This document shows positions 43,260-52,665 of a stretch of DNA of 57,595 bases, in pieces. Position numbers and translations under genes: made by a program. The first letter of the stretch is position 1, and each line of letters starts with the position of its first letter. The stretch comes from Deltaproteobacteria bacterium (lineage in GTDB: Bacteria; Desulfobacterota; Desulfomonilia; UBA1062), in NCBI GenBank assembly GCA_029547045.1, contig JAKPQL010000131.1:1-57595 (forward strand), written 5' to 3'. The notes below the pieces were generated by a model that was not told the DNA's origin, ran no database searches, and was given only the letters and a program-made list of their open reading frames with translations.

Positions 43260-44348
43260 TCACCCGCTCCGGCCCGCGCGGTACTCCCGGGGCGTCATGC
43301 CCGTGTGCTTCTTGAAGACCGTATTGAAGGTGGACTTGGAGTTGAAACCCGCCTCGAAGCAGATCTCCAGGATGCCCCTGTCGGGGTGCTCCAGAAGCTG
43401 GCGCTTTGCCTCGGCCACCCGGAAGGAGTTCACGAAGTTGCGGAAGTCCTGGTTGATCCGCTCGTTCAGGAACTGGCTCAGCTGGTGGGGGGTCATGGAG
43501 AGAAGGTCGGCCACGGTCTTGAGATTGAGCTCCATGTCCTTGTACAACTCCTCATCCCTCATGAGCTCCATGAGCCGGGCATAGACGACCTCCGTATTGA
43601 TCCCCGAGAGGAGGGACTTTTCATAGCGCTTCCGCTTGATCTCCCTCTTCAGGGTCTGGAAGAAGTGGGGGTAGCGGTGATGCGCCAGGAAGATGGCCAC
43701 GTGGATGAGGGTCAGGAGGATCCCCCCGCTGATGAGCAGGTTCGGTCTCTGCAGGAAAAATCCCGCTGCCAGCAGGATGACGGCGACCTTGGCCGCGAGA
43801 TTGAGCCCGGCCATGAACCGTATCTCTGAGCGGATCTCCGCACTGTTCCACAGGGAGAATTCGATGACCGAGATGTAGGACAGGTACGCGAAGACATGGG
43901 CGCACCCCACGATGATGACAACGGCGAGCGGGCTCCTCAGGGGTTCGTCGAAGAGCCCCCTGATCATGGCCTCCTTGTACAGGGCATCCTGAAACTGGAA
44001 GATCAGCCCTATGACGGTGATGACGGCGGCGGGCAGGATGTGGAGCCTGGTCTTGTAGGAAATGGGCTGCTTCGGGTCCACCAGGGAGTGATCATAGAAC
44101 AGGTTCAGCGGCCCCACGGCGAAGATCACGGGCAGGAACGGGAAGGAGATGATCGGGTAGGCGATCTGAGCCCTGGACAGTGCAAGGGCGATGTTCAGCA
44201 TGATGATGCTGTTGCAGACAAGGAGCATGAAGCCCAGTACGTTGAGCCGGTCCGGGTCTTTCCCGGAGAGCTGCTGGAGAGCCATGAGCAGGCTCAGGCC
44301 GCTCCCGAAGAAGATGACGCCCTGGAGGATGGAGGACAGGTGCGGCAT
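43260..44348 (-). CDS. Membrane-bound AraC-family regulator
   Basis: The 362-residue protein has seven hydrophobic helices in the first 230 residues (7TM-like, starting LSSILQGVIFFGSGLSLLMAL) and an AraC double helix-turn-helix at the end (MTPHQLSQFLNERINQDFRNFVNSFRVAEAKRQLLE ... ILEICFEAGFNSKSTFNTVFKKHTGMTPREYR). The architecture is that of membrane-anchored AraC proteins that sense a signal at the membrane. It lies just upstream, on the same strand, of the ADC/SDR/AOR cluster and is its most likely regulator (inference). The start at ATG 44348 is weakly supported. Confidence 0.87.
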   Translation of the reverse strand: MPHLSSILQGVIFFGSGLSLLMALQQLSGKDPDRLNVLGFMLLVCNSIIMLNIALALSRAQIAYPIISFPFLPVIFAVGPLNLFYDHSLVDPKQPISYKTRLHILPAAVITVIGLIFQFQDALYKEAMIRGLFDEPLRSPLAVVIIVGCAHVFAYLSYISVIEFSLWNSAEIRSEIRFMAGLNLAAKVAVILLAAGFFLQRPNLLISGGILLTLIHVAIFLAHHRYPHFFQTLKREIKRKRYEKSLLSGINTEVVYARLMELMRDEELYKDMELNLKTVADLLSMTPHQLSQFLNERINQDFRNFVNSFRVAEAKRQLLEHPDRGILEICFEAGFNSKSTFNTVFKKHTGMTPREYRAGRSG

Positions 44349-44412
44349 GTCGGTTCTCAGCTCAGCGGCACGTGCATGGCCAGGTCGTGCGCCATGAGCC
44401 GTGCGTTTCGTC

Positions 44413-45762
44413 TCATCCCCGCTCGTCCAGGGGCACGTACTCGTGTTCCCGTGGAAGAGAGCTCACGTAGGCGGGCCTGATAAGCTTGGCCTGGATGATC
44501 TGCTCGATCCGGTGGGCCGACCACCCCGCTATCCGCGCCATGGCGAATATGGGCGTGAACAGATCAATGGGGATTCGGAGCATCTTGTACACGAACCCGG
44601 AGTAGAAATCCACATTCGGGGCCACCACCTGGCCCTTGCGCTCCCGGATCAGCTCGCTGCCGATCCTGGCCACGAGCTTCATGAGGCTCAACTCATCCAT
44701 GAGCTCCTTCTCCGTGGCGAGCTCCTCGGCATTCTCCAGAAGGATCTCGGCCCGGGGGTCGCTCATGGTGTACACCGCGTGGCCGATGCCGTAGATCTTG
44801 CCCGAGCGGTCATGGGCCCTGCCGTCCAGGATCTTTGTCAGGTACTTCCTCACCTGCCTCTCGTCCTCCCAGTCCTTCACGTTCTTCTTGATGTCGCGCA
44901 TCATGCGCATGACCGCCTCGTTGGCCCCGCCGTGGAGGTGGCCGGAGAGCGATGCGATGCCCGAGCAGATGGCCATGTAGGTGTTGGCGCCGCTACTGGA
45001 CACCGTGCGCACCGTGAAGGTGGAGTTGTTGCCGCCGCCGTGCTCGGCGTGGAGCATGAGGGACAGGTCGAAGAGCATGGACTCCCGCCTGTGCGGTCTG
45101 GTGCCCCGGAGCATGTAGAGGAAGTTCTCGGCCGTGGAGAGCTCGGGATCCGGCGGGATGATGCGCAGGCTCGATCCCTGGCGGTAGCGGGACACGTTGT
45201 AGTTGTACGCCACGATGGTGGGTGCCTTGGCAAGCAGCCGGATGCAGGTCTCCGTGACGTCCCGGATGTCCGTGGACACGGGCCTTGGATCACACCTGCT
45301 CAGATGCGACATGACCGAGTGCAGGGCGAACATCTGGTTCTCGTTCTCGGCCTCTCCCATGATGATGCTCCGCTCGAGCTTGGTCAACGCCCGGTGCCTG
45401 GCGAGAAGCTCGGAGAAGTTCTTCAGATCGGTCTCGGTGGGGAGTTCGCCGGTGAGCAGGAGATAGGCCACCTCGTCGAATCCGAACCGGTACTCCCCGT
45501 GGATTCTCCGGGCCAGCTCGATGGCGTCGTATCCGCAGTAGAGCAGTTTGCCGGGTGCCGGCTGGACTATTGTGCCCTTCCCGTCTTCTGAAGGGACACG
45601 CTTGAACCCGAACACGTTCCCCTTGGAGGTGATGCCCACCACCACGCCGGTGCCGTCCGCGTTGCGCAGGCCGAGCTTGATGTCCTTGGACCGGATGAGC
45701 TCCGGGGACACCTCGTTGTGATACCGAGCGAGATCGTTGATCTTCTTGACGATGTGTTCCAT
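44413..45762 (-). CDS. gltA: Citrate synthase
   Basis: Condenses oxaloacetate with acetyl-CoA. The 449-residue protein carries the catalytic residues in context: His in LMLHAEHGGGNNSTF, His in LSGHLHGGANEAVM and Asp in APNVDFYSGFVYKML. The N-terminal 60 residues and an about 450-residue length make it longer than the small bacterial type. It could act on propionyl-CoA as well; that cannot be told by eye. ATG 45762 has GGAGAGGG upstream. With the aconitase at 5.4 kb the window gives two steps of the TCA cycle on opposite strands. Confidence 0.92.
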   Translation of the reverse strand: MEHIVKKINDLARYHNEVSPELIRSKDIKLGLRNADGTGVVVGITSKGNVFGFKRVPSEDGKGTIVQPAPGKLLYCGYDAIELARRIHGEYRFGFDEVAYLLLTGELPTETDLKNFSELLARHRALTKLERSIIMGEAENENQMFALHSVMSHLSRCDPRPVSTDIRDVTETCIRLLAKAPTIVAYNYNVSRYRQGSSLRIIPPDPELSTAENFLYMLRGTRPHRRESMLFDLSLMLHAEHGGGNNSTFTVRTVSSSGANTYMAICSGIASLSGHLHGGANEAVMRMMRDIKKNVKDWEDERQVRKYLTKILDGRAHDRSGKIYGIGHAVYTMSDPRAEILLENAEELATEKELMDELSLMKLVARIGSELIRERKGQVVAPNVDFYSGFVYKMLRIPIDLFTPIFAMARIAGWSAHRIEQIIQAKLIRPAYVSSLPREHEYVPLDERG

Positions 45763-45840
45763 GTCACCCTCTCCTGCGTGCCATGACGTTTCCGTCCCAC
45801 AGGCATGCATGTCTTCTGATCGTCTGAAATTCATGTATCT

Positions 45841-45871
45841 ATCATAGCAAGGCGGCGCAGGGCAATGTCAA
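45841..45871 (-). promoter_or_regulatory. Probable citrate synthase promoter
   Basis: On the minus strand TTGACA (45871-45866) and TATGAT (45846-45841) fit the consensus well, but the spacer is 19 bp, longer than ideal. Confidence 0.45.
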
Positions 45872-45892
45872 AGCTGCAACGGGCGGGGCGCC

Positions 45893-47191
45893 CTACGGGG
45901 CGGACGACTTTCTGGCGAGCCGGTTCAGCCGGTGCTCGAGGGAGCTGCGCTCCTCGGGACTGAGCGTACGGGAGCCCTCCAGCACCGTCTTCACGATGAG
46001 AGCGGCGCGCTTGAACTCGCCACGGCGGTGCTCGCAGAACTTGGCCAGTTCTTCTGCGGCAAACAGGTCGAGGGGGTCCCGGGAGATCATGCCTTCCCAT
46101 ATCAGGACGGCATCTTCCCACCTGCTGGCCTTCTTGTATATGAGCGAGCACGCCCTGAGGGCCGATATTGCCACCCGACTGTCCGGGGAGCCCGCGATAC
46201 GCTCGTACATGGACAGGGCGGTCTGCGTATCGCCACGTTCCTCGTGGAGCCTGGCTGCGCACAGCACATCGCCGGGGTGGGCACTCTCCCGCCCCGGCCC
46301 GCCGGCCACCAGGTCGGCCAGGTGCTTGAGCAGGGCGGCCATGGACACGATGTCGAGCCGGTTGTGCCGAAACACGTCCTCCATGAGGCTGCCGTCCCTG
46401 GATCTCAGCCAGTCGAAGTAGCGCCGTGGTATCTCGTACCCGGGCACGTCATCGTCACGGGTCAGCCCGAGCACGCAGGCCTCGATGGTGGTGAGCCTGG
46501 CGTTGTCCATGCGGTGCCTGAGCAGACGCCTGCCCGGGTGGAGCAGGTCCAGGTGGGGCATGTTCGAGAGGGTGTCCTCCATGCGGTTCAGGACGAACCG
46601 CGCCGAGAGCAGGTTCAGGTCAAAAGCACGGCCGTTGAAGGTGACGAGGAATCTCCTGTCGCGGGCAAGCTCGTCGAGGAGACAGAGCATGGGGATCTCC
46701 TCGGAGAAGTCCCTGGCAAAGAGCTGGGTGGTGACGAAGGAGTCGCCCTCGAACCACCCGAGCCCGATGAGGAACGGGAAGGTGCCCGTGCCGCCCGCCA
46801 GTCCCGTGGTCTCGGTATCGAGGAACAAGGCGTGCCCGGGCTCAAAGGCCGCGATCTCGTCCGACCCGGCGAGCAGTGCGGCCGAGCGCATGTCGATGTG
46901 GCCCAGATCCCCCACCCTGAACACGCCGTGCCTGTGGGATCCTGCAAGCACACTCCGGGAGAAGAAGAGCCCTCCTCGGGGCGTCCGGACCTCCTCGCCT
47001 GTGACCAGGCGCTCCAGGGGGATCCCGGTGCGGTCCCTGCCGGAGTGGGCCTGCGGGCCCGGGACGGGCCTGCGGTTCACGACCTCCTCGATGCGCCTGC
47101 GGAGCTCGCTGATGAGCTCCCCCGGGGGATCGCTCCGGCCGGGCTGCGTTCCCTCTCCCGTGAGCCGTCCCAGTCGGTCCCTGAGGCTCAT
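45893..47191 (-). CDS. mrfB: MrfB/YprB-like RNase H-fold exonuclease
   Basis: The 432-residue protein has a DEDD-type RNase H-like exonuclease domain (about 125-300): DxE in FLDTETTGLAGG, LVTFNGRAFDLNLL, and HNRLDIVSM; a helical repeat region (about 310-432) resembling TPRs follows. In Bacillus subtilis MrfB with the helicase MrfA repairs mitomycin-type DNA lesions. Here the start overlaps the helicase stop by four bases (ATGA), so the pair is translated together, as in Bacillus. Catalytic residues appear intact. Confidence 0.87.
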   Translation of the reverse strand: MSLRDRLGRLTGEGTQPGRSDPPGELISELRRRIEEVVNRRPVPGPQAHSGRDRTGIPLERLVTGEEVRTPRGGLFFSRSVLAGSHRHGVFRVGDLGHIDMRSAALLAGSDEIAAFEPGHALFLDTETTGLAGGTGTFPFLIGLGWFEGDSFVTTQLFARDFSEEIPMLCLLDELARDRRFLVTFNGRAFDLNLLSARFVLNRMEDTLSNMPHLDLLHPGRRLLRHRMDNARLTTIEACVLGLTRDDDVPGYEIPRRYFDWLRSRDGSLMEDVFRHNRLDIVSMAALLKHLADLVAGGPGRESAHPGDVLCAARLHEERGDTQTALSMYERIAGSPDSRVAISALRACSLIYKKASRWEDAVLIWEGMISRDPLDLFAAEELAKFCEHRRGEFKRAALIVKTVLEGSRTLSPEERSSLEHRLNRLARKSSAP

Positions 47192-49548
47192 GGCGCTTCC
47201 AGGAGGCCGAGGATGGCCAGCGCCGACGCCTTGGCCGAGGGCCCCACCTCGAGGGCAGGCCCTACGCACATGGGGCACCCGTGCTCGCAGGGGCACGAAG
47301 AGATGAGCGACTGGGCGGCGGAGACGAGCTCGTCGTGCCGCTCGTAGAGGAGGTCCGAAAAGCCGATGCCCCCCGGGTAGGCGTCGAAGACGAAGACCGT
47401 GGGGTCGAAGGCGTTTTCCATGACGTTCATGGGCTGGCCGGGCGTGGCGGTGATGAGCCTGCGGTCGGCGCCGTAACGCACGAACCACTCACCGCTCTTG
47501 TCGCCGATGCAGCGGTCGAGGTCGCGAATGTCGGCCATAACGAGCATGGCCGCGATGTGATGGAGGCAGTAGGCCAGGCCGGCCAGGCCGTCTATGAGCT
47601 CCTCCCGCCTGAGCTCCAGGAAGTCCAGCAGGTCCCAGGGGACGGTGAACCAGTAGCTCGTGGTGTGCATGTCCTTCTGGGGCAGGTTCACGTCGCCGTA
47701 TCCCACGTTCTCCGAGGTGTAGAACTTGATCTTCTTGTATCCCACCACCTTGCGGGAGACCTGCACCTCGCCGTGCTCGATGATGACGCTCCCCCTCTTC
47801 CTCACGGCGAAACCGTCGATGACGCGGACATTCGTGTAGGTCATGGCGTCGGTGTAGTAGTCCACGTCCACCTTCTTCACGTAGGCCTTCTTGCGCTCCA
47901 GGTCGAGCCTGTCCACGTGGTACTGCTGGGACTCCACCATGTAGATGGCGTCGTCGTGGACCGTGGTGAAGGCGCTGTCCCAGTCCACCTCGGCGATGAC
48001 CCGGTGGTTCCCCGTTTCGGTGGTGTCCACCACCACCACGTTCTCCGGGTTGACGGTGCGCAGGCTCACCTCGTCGGCGGGGTAGCTCTCGGCGGCCCAG
48101 TGCCACCGCTGATCCACCCGGTGGAGCACACCCTTGTCCTCGAGGTAGGTCAACAGCTCCATGAGGTCTTCTTTCCCGAAACGCTCCCCCTCCTCGAAGG
48201 GAAGCTCGAACGCCGCGCTCTTGATGTGGTGGAGCAGGATGAGGAGGTTGTCAGGGTTCACCCGGCAGTGCTCGGGGGAGCGGGAGAAGAAGTAGTCCGG
48301 GTGCTCCACGATGAACTGGTCCATGGGGTTGCTCCGGGCGATGAGGATGGCCAGGCTGTGGCCCGCCCTGCGGCCCGCCCTGCCCGCCTGCTGCCAGGTG
48401 CTCGCGATGGTGCCCGGGTAGCCGGCCATGATGCAGGCCTCCAGGTCGCCGATGTCGATGCCCAGTTCCAGTGCGTTCGTGCTCACCACGCCCATGACGC
48501 TGCGCTCCCGCAGGCCCTTCTCGATGTCGCGCCTGAGGTTCGGCAGGTAGCCCCCGCGGTAGCCGGCCACGTAGTGGTCCCTGCCCGGGATCTTCGCCCT
48601 GAAGGTGTCCTTGAGGTACCTGGTGAGCACCTCCACGTTCAGCCTGCTCGTGGTGAACACGATGGTCTGGATGTGGTTGCCGATGAGGTCGCCCGCGATC
48701 TTCCGTGCAGGCGTGAGCGCGGACTGGCGGATGCCGAGCTCGCGGTTCACGATGGGCGGGTTGAAGAGGACAAAGGTCTTCTCGGCCCTGGGCGCGCCGC
48801 TCTCGTCGACGAGGACGACCTCCTTCTCCAGGAGGTTCTGAGCGTGCTCCCTCGGGTTCGCCACCGTGGCCGAGCAGCAGACGAAAACCGGGTCGGCCCC
48901 GTAGAAGCGGCACACCCGCTTCAGGCGCCGGAACACGTTCGTAAGGTGGCTGCCGAACACGCCGCGGTAGATGTGCAGCTCGTCCACCACCACGTACCTG
49001 AGGTTGGCGAAGAGCTTCTGCCACTTGGTGTGGTGCGGCAGGATGCCCGTGTGGAGCATGTCCGGGTTGGTGACCACCACGTGGCCCTGCTTGCGGATGG
49101 CCTGCCGGGCGTCGTCCGGGGTGTCGCCGTCGTAGGTGAAGGTCCTGATGTCGGCCTTCAGCTCGCCGATGAGGCCGTGCACCTCGTGCATCTGGTCGTT
49201 GGCCAGGGCCTTGGTGGGGAAGAGGTAGAGCGCGCGGGTCTCGGGCTCCTCAAGGATGCGCTGGAGCACGGGCAGGTTGTAGCACAGGGTCTTGCCGCTC
49301 GCCGTGGGCGTGACGAGCACCACGTCCCTGCCCTGCCGGACGAGCTCGACGGCACGGGCCTGGTGGGAGTAGAGCCTCCTGATGCCGCGCTTCTCCAGCA
49401 CGGCCTTGAGCCCTTTGTGCACCCAGACGGGGTACGGCGCATAGCTGCCTTCGGACGCCGGGATATGCGTGACGGAGGTGGCGTTCTCCCGGAAGCGCCG
49501 GTCGCTTTCGAGTCGTTGCAGCCATTCCTTGAGGCTCAGCGTGGCCAT
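47188..49548 (-). CDS. mrfA: MrfA/YprA-like DEAD/DEAH-box helicase with Zn-binding C-terminus
   Basis: The 786-residue SF2 helicase has Walker A in VTPTASGKTLCYN, DEVH-type box VVDELHIYRG, SATVANP, QAGRAGRRAGHS motif VI, and the C-terminal MZB/DUF1998 domain with the four-cysteine metal motif SCPCEHGCPMC. The size and layout are those of MrfA, a DNA translocase/helicase in excision repair of mitomycin damage. The start ATG 49548 lies 45 bp after the promoter -10. It forms an operon with the exonuclease gene. Confidence 0.92.
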   Translation of the reverse strand: MATLSLKEWLQRLESDRRFRENATSVTHIPASEGSYAPYPVWVHKGLKAVLEKRGIRRLYSHQARAVELVRQGRDVVLVTPTASGKTLCYNLPVLQRILEEPETRALYLFPTKALANDQMHEVHGLIGELKADIRTFTYDGDTPDDARQAIRKQGHVVVTNPDMLHTGILPHHTKWQKLFANLRYVVVDELHIYRGVFGSHLTNVFRRLKRVCRFYGADPVFVCCSATVANPREHAQNLLEKEVVLVDESGAPRAEKTFVLFNPPIVNRELGIRQSALTPARKIAGDLIGNHIQTIVFTTSRLNVEVLTRYLKDTFRAKIPGRDHYVAGYRGGYLPNLRRDIEKGLRERSVMGVVSTNALELGIDIGDLEACIMAGYPGTIASTWQQAGRAGRRAGHSLAILIARSNPMDQFIVEHPDYFFSRSPEHCRVNPDNLLILLHHIKSAAFELPFEEGERFGKEDLMELLTYLEDKGVLHRVDQRWHWAAESYPADEVSLRTVNPENVVVVDTTETGNHRVIAEVDWDSAFTTVHDDAIYMVESQQYHVDRLDLERKKAYVKKVDVDYYTDAMTYTNVRVIDGFAVRKRGSVIIEHGEVQVSRKVVGYKKIKFYTSENVGYGDVNLPQKDMHTTSYWFTVPWDLLDFLELRREELIDGLAGLAYCLHHIAAMLVMADIRDLDRCIGDKSGEWFVRYGADRRLITATPGQPMNVMENAFDPTVFVFDAYPGGIGFSDLLYERHDELVSAAQSLISSCPCEHGCPMCVGPALEVGPSAKASALAILGLLEAP

Positions 49549-49568
49549 GGCGGTGACGTATGCATCCT

Positions 49569-49621
49569 TATAGTCATAGATTCCCCCTTCCGACTATAGA
49601 AACCGGGAGGGGAGGTGTCAA
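49569..49621 (-). promoter_or_regulatory. Promoter of mrfAB with overlapping dyad
   Basis: TTGACA (49621-49616) and TATAGT (49598-49593) on the minus strand have an ideal 17-bp spacer. A 7-bp-arm dyad, TATAGTC (49569-49575) and GACTATA (49592-49598), places one arm on the -10 and the other near +17, as expected for a repressor-controlled gene. The -35 sits inside the intergenic region after the ABC operon. Confidence 0.7.
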
Positions 49622-49627
49622 CAGGGA

Positions 49628-50791
49628 TCAGCCCGTCCGCAGCGCCTCCACGATGTTCATGCGCGATGCCCTGACGGCGGGCAGCACACCCCCGGCCAGG
49701 CCCATGAACAGCGAGAAGGCCAGGGACTCGAAGACGATGGACGGCGTCAGCGCGAACCGGAAGGCGAGCTCGGAGAAGGTCTGGAAGTTCACGGTGGAGA
49801 TGGTGATGAGCTGCATGAAGGAGGCGAGGACGAGCCCCGCGCACCCGCCGATGAAGCCGAGGATCAGGGCCTCCACGATGAAGCTCGCCAGGATGGAGCG
49901 CCGCCTGAAGCCCAGGGCACGCAGGGTCCCGACCTCGGCGGTGCGGTTCGCCACGGCCGCGTACATGGTGATCATGGCCCCGATCATGGCACCCAGGGAG
50001 AAAATCACGGTGAGAGAGATGCCCAGCACGCGCAGGAACATGGCCATCATCTCGGACTGGTCCAGGTAGAACCGGGTCTCTCGCTTGGCCTGCAGGGTGA
50101 GCCGGGGATCGCCCTCGATGAAGGCCTTCACGCCGTCGAAGGCCGCCGGATCCTTCAGCTTGAAGACCAGCGACGAGTACACCGGCCTCCTGAACGCCTG
50201 CATGATCTGGTCGGCATCCGCCCAGATCTCCGAGGAGAACGCCGTGTTGCCGGCATCCATGAGGCCCACGATCCTCCAGTTCCTCAGGCCGCAGCACAGG
50301 GTGTCGCCCACCTGGAGCCCCTTGAAGCGCCTGGCGAGGCTCGTGCCCACCGCCATCTCCGGGACCCCGAAGGCCGGCATGCGGCCCTGCACGAGCCGCA
50401 CCTGCGGCCTCAGGTCCAGGGAGTTGCGGCCGATGCCCCGGATGGCGACGTTCGACGTGCCGCCCAGCCTCTTGGGCAGGGTGATGAGGATCATCACCTC
50501 ACGGGCCAGGAAGGGCCCTCCCCTGCCGTCCGGGGCGATGGCGCCCAGCGTCTCCACCACTGAGGCCTGGCTCCTGTCGATGGCGCTGTCCACGTCGCCG
50601 GTGGCTCCCTTGCGCAGGACCACCACGTTGTCGTGGGACCCCGTCTGCACGAGCGTCTTCTGCAGCCCCTCGGCCAGCATGAGGATGGAGGCGAACACGA
50701 AGACCACCATGGCCATGCCAGAGGCGGTGAGGAAGGTGGTGAGCCTCCTGGTCCAGAGGTTGCGCAGGTTGTAGGACACCGGGATCGCCAT
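49628..50791 (-). CDS. ABC transporter permease, MacB/FtsX type (second)
   Basis: The 387-residue protein has one N-terminal membrane helix (about 15-40), a large periplasmic MacB-like domain, and three C-terminal helices ending LFMGLAGGVLPAVRASRMNIVEALR, the FtsX/MacB permease pattern. It is the last gene of the four-gene export operon; its start directly follows the preceding permease stop (TAG-ATG). Two different permeases with one ATPase suggest a heterodimeric pump or lipoprotein-extraction-like machine. Confidence 0.88.
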   Translation of the reverse strand: MAIPVSYNLRNLWTRRLTTFLTASGMAMVVFVFASILMLAEGLQKTLVQTGSHDNVVVLRKGATGDVDSAIDRSQASVVETLGAIAPDGRGGPFLAREVMILITLPKRLGGTSNVAIRGIGRNSLDLRPQVRLVQGRMPAFGVPEMAVGTSLARRFKGLQVGDTLCCGLRNWRIVGLMDAGNTAFSSEIWADADQIMQAFRRPVYSSLVFKLKDPAAFDGVKAFIEGDPRLTLQAKRETRFYLDQSEMMAMFLRVLGISLTVIFSLGAMIGAMITMYAAVANRTAEVGTLRALGFRRRSILASFIVEALILGFIGGCAGLVLASFMQLITISTVNFQTFSELAFRFALTPSIVFESLAFSLFMGLAGGVLPAVRASRMNIVEALRTG

Positions 50792-51949
50792 CTAGCCGAT
50801 CCTCCTGAGGCCGTCGGCGATGCGGATGCGCACCGCCTGCCGTGTGGGGATGACGGCCGCCGCCGCGCCCACGAGGATCGCCACGCCGAAGTCCAGCCAT
50901 ATGGTGAGCGGCTCCACGAAGAAGACCGGGAAGTACTGCCCCAGCTCCGTGGTGAAGAACCTCACCATGGGGAAGGTCACCGCAATGCCCAGGAGGCACC
51001 CGGACAGGGTGATGAGGAGGGCCTCGCCCATGATGATAACGCCGATGTGCGACCCCCTGTATCCCAGGGTCTTGAGAACCGCGTACTCGCCGATGCGCTC
51101 ACGCGTGGTCATGGCCATGGTGTTGGCCACCACGGCCAGGATGATGACGATCACCAGCAGCGAGACGATGCGGATCACCATGACGATGGCCTCGGACATG
51201 GAGATGAAGCCCATGATGAAGGCCCGCTCGCTCTCGGTGAGCGTCTCGGCGCGTGAGTTGGCGAACATGGCGTCGATCTCGCGGGCCACCTCTGCGGAGA
51301 GGTTCGGGTCCTTCACCCCGATCATGAAGAATCCGACCTCGTCCGCCATGGCGGGGTATGCCTTCCTCACCCCCTCGTTGAGGTAGTCCCAGTGGAAGAA
51401 GAACTGGGTCTCGTCCACGGTGCGGTTGAGGCCCGTGTAGATACCGCGGAGCACGAAGTCCCAGTCGCCGGGATAGATGGTGCCCTTGAGCGTCACGATG
51501 TCCCCCAGGCGCCAGCCGAACCGGTCCGCGAGCTTCTTCCCCGCGATGAATCCCCGCCGGTCCCGGAGGAAGTCCGCCTTCTGCCCTGGGGGTACGACGA
51601 ATTCCGGGTAGAGGTCCAGGTAGCTCGCGGGCTCCACGGCGAAGTTGGCGAAGAAGTTCTTCTCGCTGATGTAGATGCCGCCGAACCAGGATCCGTAGGA
51701 GACCCTGCTCACCCCGCTTACATGGCCGATCTTTTCATGGTAGGCGAGCGGCAGGGGAAAGATGATGGAGACCGAGCTGCGGGTGACGAGCCGGGATGCG
51801 GAGGAGGCGTCCACCGCTGAATACCATGCGGTGAGCACGGTGCGGAGCAGCCCGAAGGCCAGGATGGCGATGCCCATGGCGGTGATGGTGAGGATCGTTC
51901 TCACCCTGCGCCGGAAGGCGTTCTTCATGATCATCTTGGGCAGGATCAT
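50792..51949 (-). CDS. ABC transporter permease, MacB/FtsX type (first)
   Basis: The 385-residue permease has an N-terminal helix (about 15-38), a soluble extracytoplasmic domain (about 45-265) and three C-terminal helices ([56 protein letters not shown]), the FtsX-like arrangement. It overlaps the ATPase stop by four bases. The extracytoplasmic domains of the two permeases differ, so they are not simple duplicates. Confidence 0.88.
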   Translation of the reverse strand: MILPKMIMKNAFRRRVRTILTITAMGIAILAFGLLRTVLTAWYSAVDASSASRLVTRSSVSIIFPLPLAYHEKIGHVSGVSRVSYGSWFGGIYISEKNFFANFAVEPASYLDLYPEFVVPPGQKADFLRDRRGFIAGKKLADRFGWRLGDIVTLKGTIYPGDWDFVLRGIYTGLNRTVDETQFFFHWDYLNEGVRKAYPAMADEVGFFMIGVKDPNLSAEVAREIDAMFANSRAETLTESERAFIMGFISMSEAIVMVIRIVSLLVIVIILAVVANTMAMTTRERIGEYAVLKTLGYRGSHIGVIIMGEALLITLSGCLLGIAVTFPMVRFFTTELGQYFPVFFVEPLTIWLDFGVAILVGAAAAVIPTRQAVRIRIADGLRRIG

Positions 51950-52632
51950 ACCGAGTTGAACACGCCCTTTTCCAGGTGCTTCATGCTGTGGGCCCGCTCG
52001 GCCGCATGGGGGTCGTGGGTCACCATGATGATCGTCTTGCCGAGCTCCGTGTTGAGCCGCTCCATGAGATCGAGGACGTCATGGGCGGACGCGCGGTCGA
52101 GGTCGCCGGTGGGCTCGTCGGCCACCAGGATGGCCGGGTCGACGACGATGGCCCGGGCGATGGCCACCCGCTGCTGCTCGCCGCCCGAGAGCTGGCTCGG
52201 GTAGTGGTCCATGCGCTCCGTGAGGTTCACCATGGCGAGCGCCGTCTGGACGTGCTCGCGTCTCGCTGCCCGGGACAGGCCCGTGAGGTGCAGGGGCAGC
52301 TCCACGTTCTCGTAGGCCGTGAGCACCGGGATGAGGTTGTAGAACTGGAAGATGAACCCCACGTTGTCCGCACGCCAGAGCGCCAGCTCTGTCTCGTTCA
52401 TGGCGGTGATGTCTTGGCCGCCCACGGTGATGGAGCCGGCGTCCACGCGGTCGATGCCCGCGATGAGGTTCAGCAGGGTGCTCTTGCCCGACCCCGAAGG
52501 GCCCATGATGGCCAGGAACTCACCGCGGGCGATGTCGAAGGTGATGTCGCTCAGCACGGGCACCACGTAGCTGCCCCTGTGATAGGACTTGGAGACGTCC
52601 GTGATCCGGACGATGGGGTATTCGTCAGTCAT
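51946..52632 (-). CDS. ABC transporter ATPase (MacB/LolD type)
   Basis: The 228-residue ATPase has all motifs: Walker [14 protein letters not shown] loop in [11 protein letters not shown], signature [14 protein letters not shown], Walker [13 protein letters not shown] and the H loop MVTHDPH. It is of the LolD/MacB group that drives FtsX-like permeases. Its ATG sits 33 bp after the adaptor stop and its stop overlaps the first permease start (ATGA). Confidence 0.94.
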   Translation of the reverse strand: MTDEYPIVRITDVSKSYHRGSYVVPVLSDITFDIARGEFLAIMGPSGSGKSTLLNLIAGIDRVDAGSITVGGQDITAMNETELALWRADNVGFIFQFYNLIPVLTAYENVELPLHLTGLSRAARREHVQTALAMVNLTERMDHYPSQLSGGEQQRVAIARAIVVDPAILVADEPTGDLDRASAHDVLDLMERLNTELGKTIIMVTHDPHAAERAHSMKHLEKGVFNSV

Positions 52633-52665
52633 ACGGAGTGAATCCTTGCGCGAGAGCCCCTGCAG

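Noticed and set aside
47281-49599. Very long open frame antisense to the mrfA helicase gene
   Set aside because: GC-rich codon bias leaves open antisense frames; its protein is low-complexity (V, H, D, E rich) with no domain, while the opposite strand has all helicase motifs.
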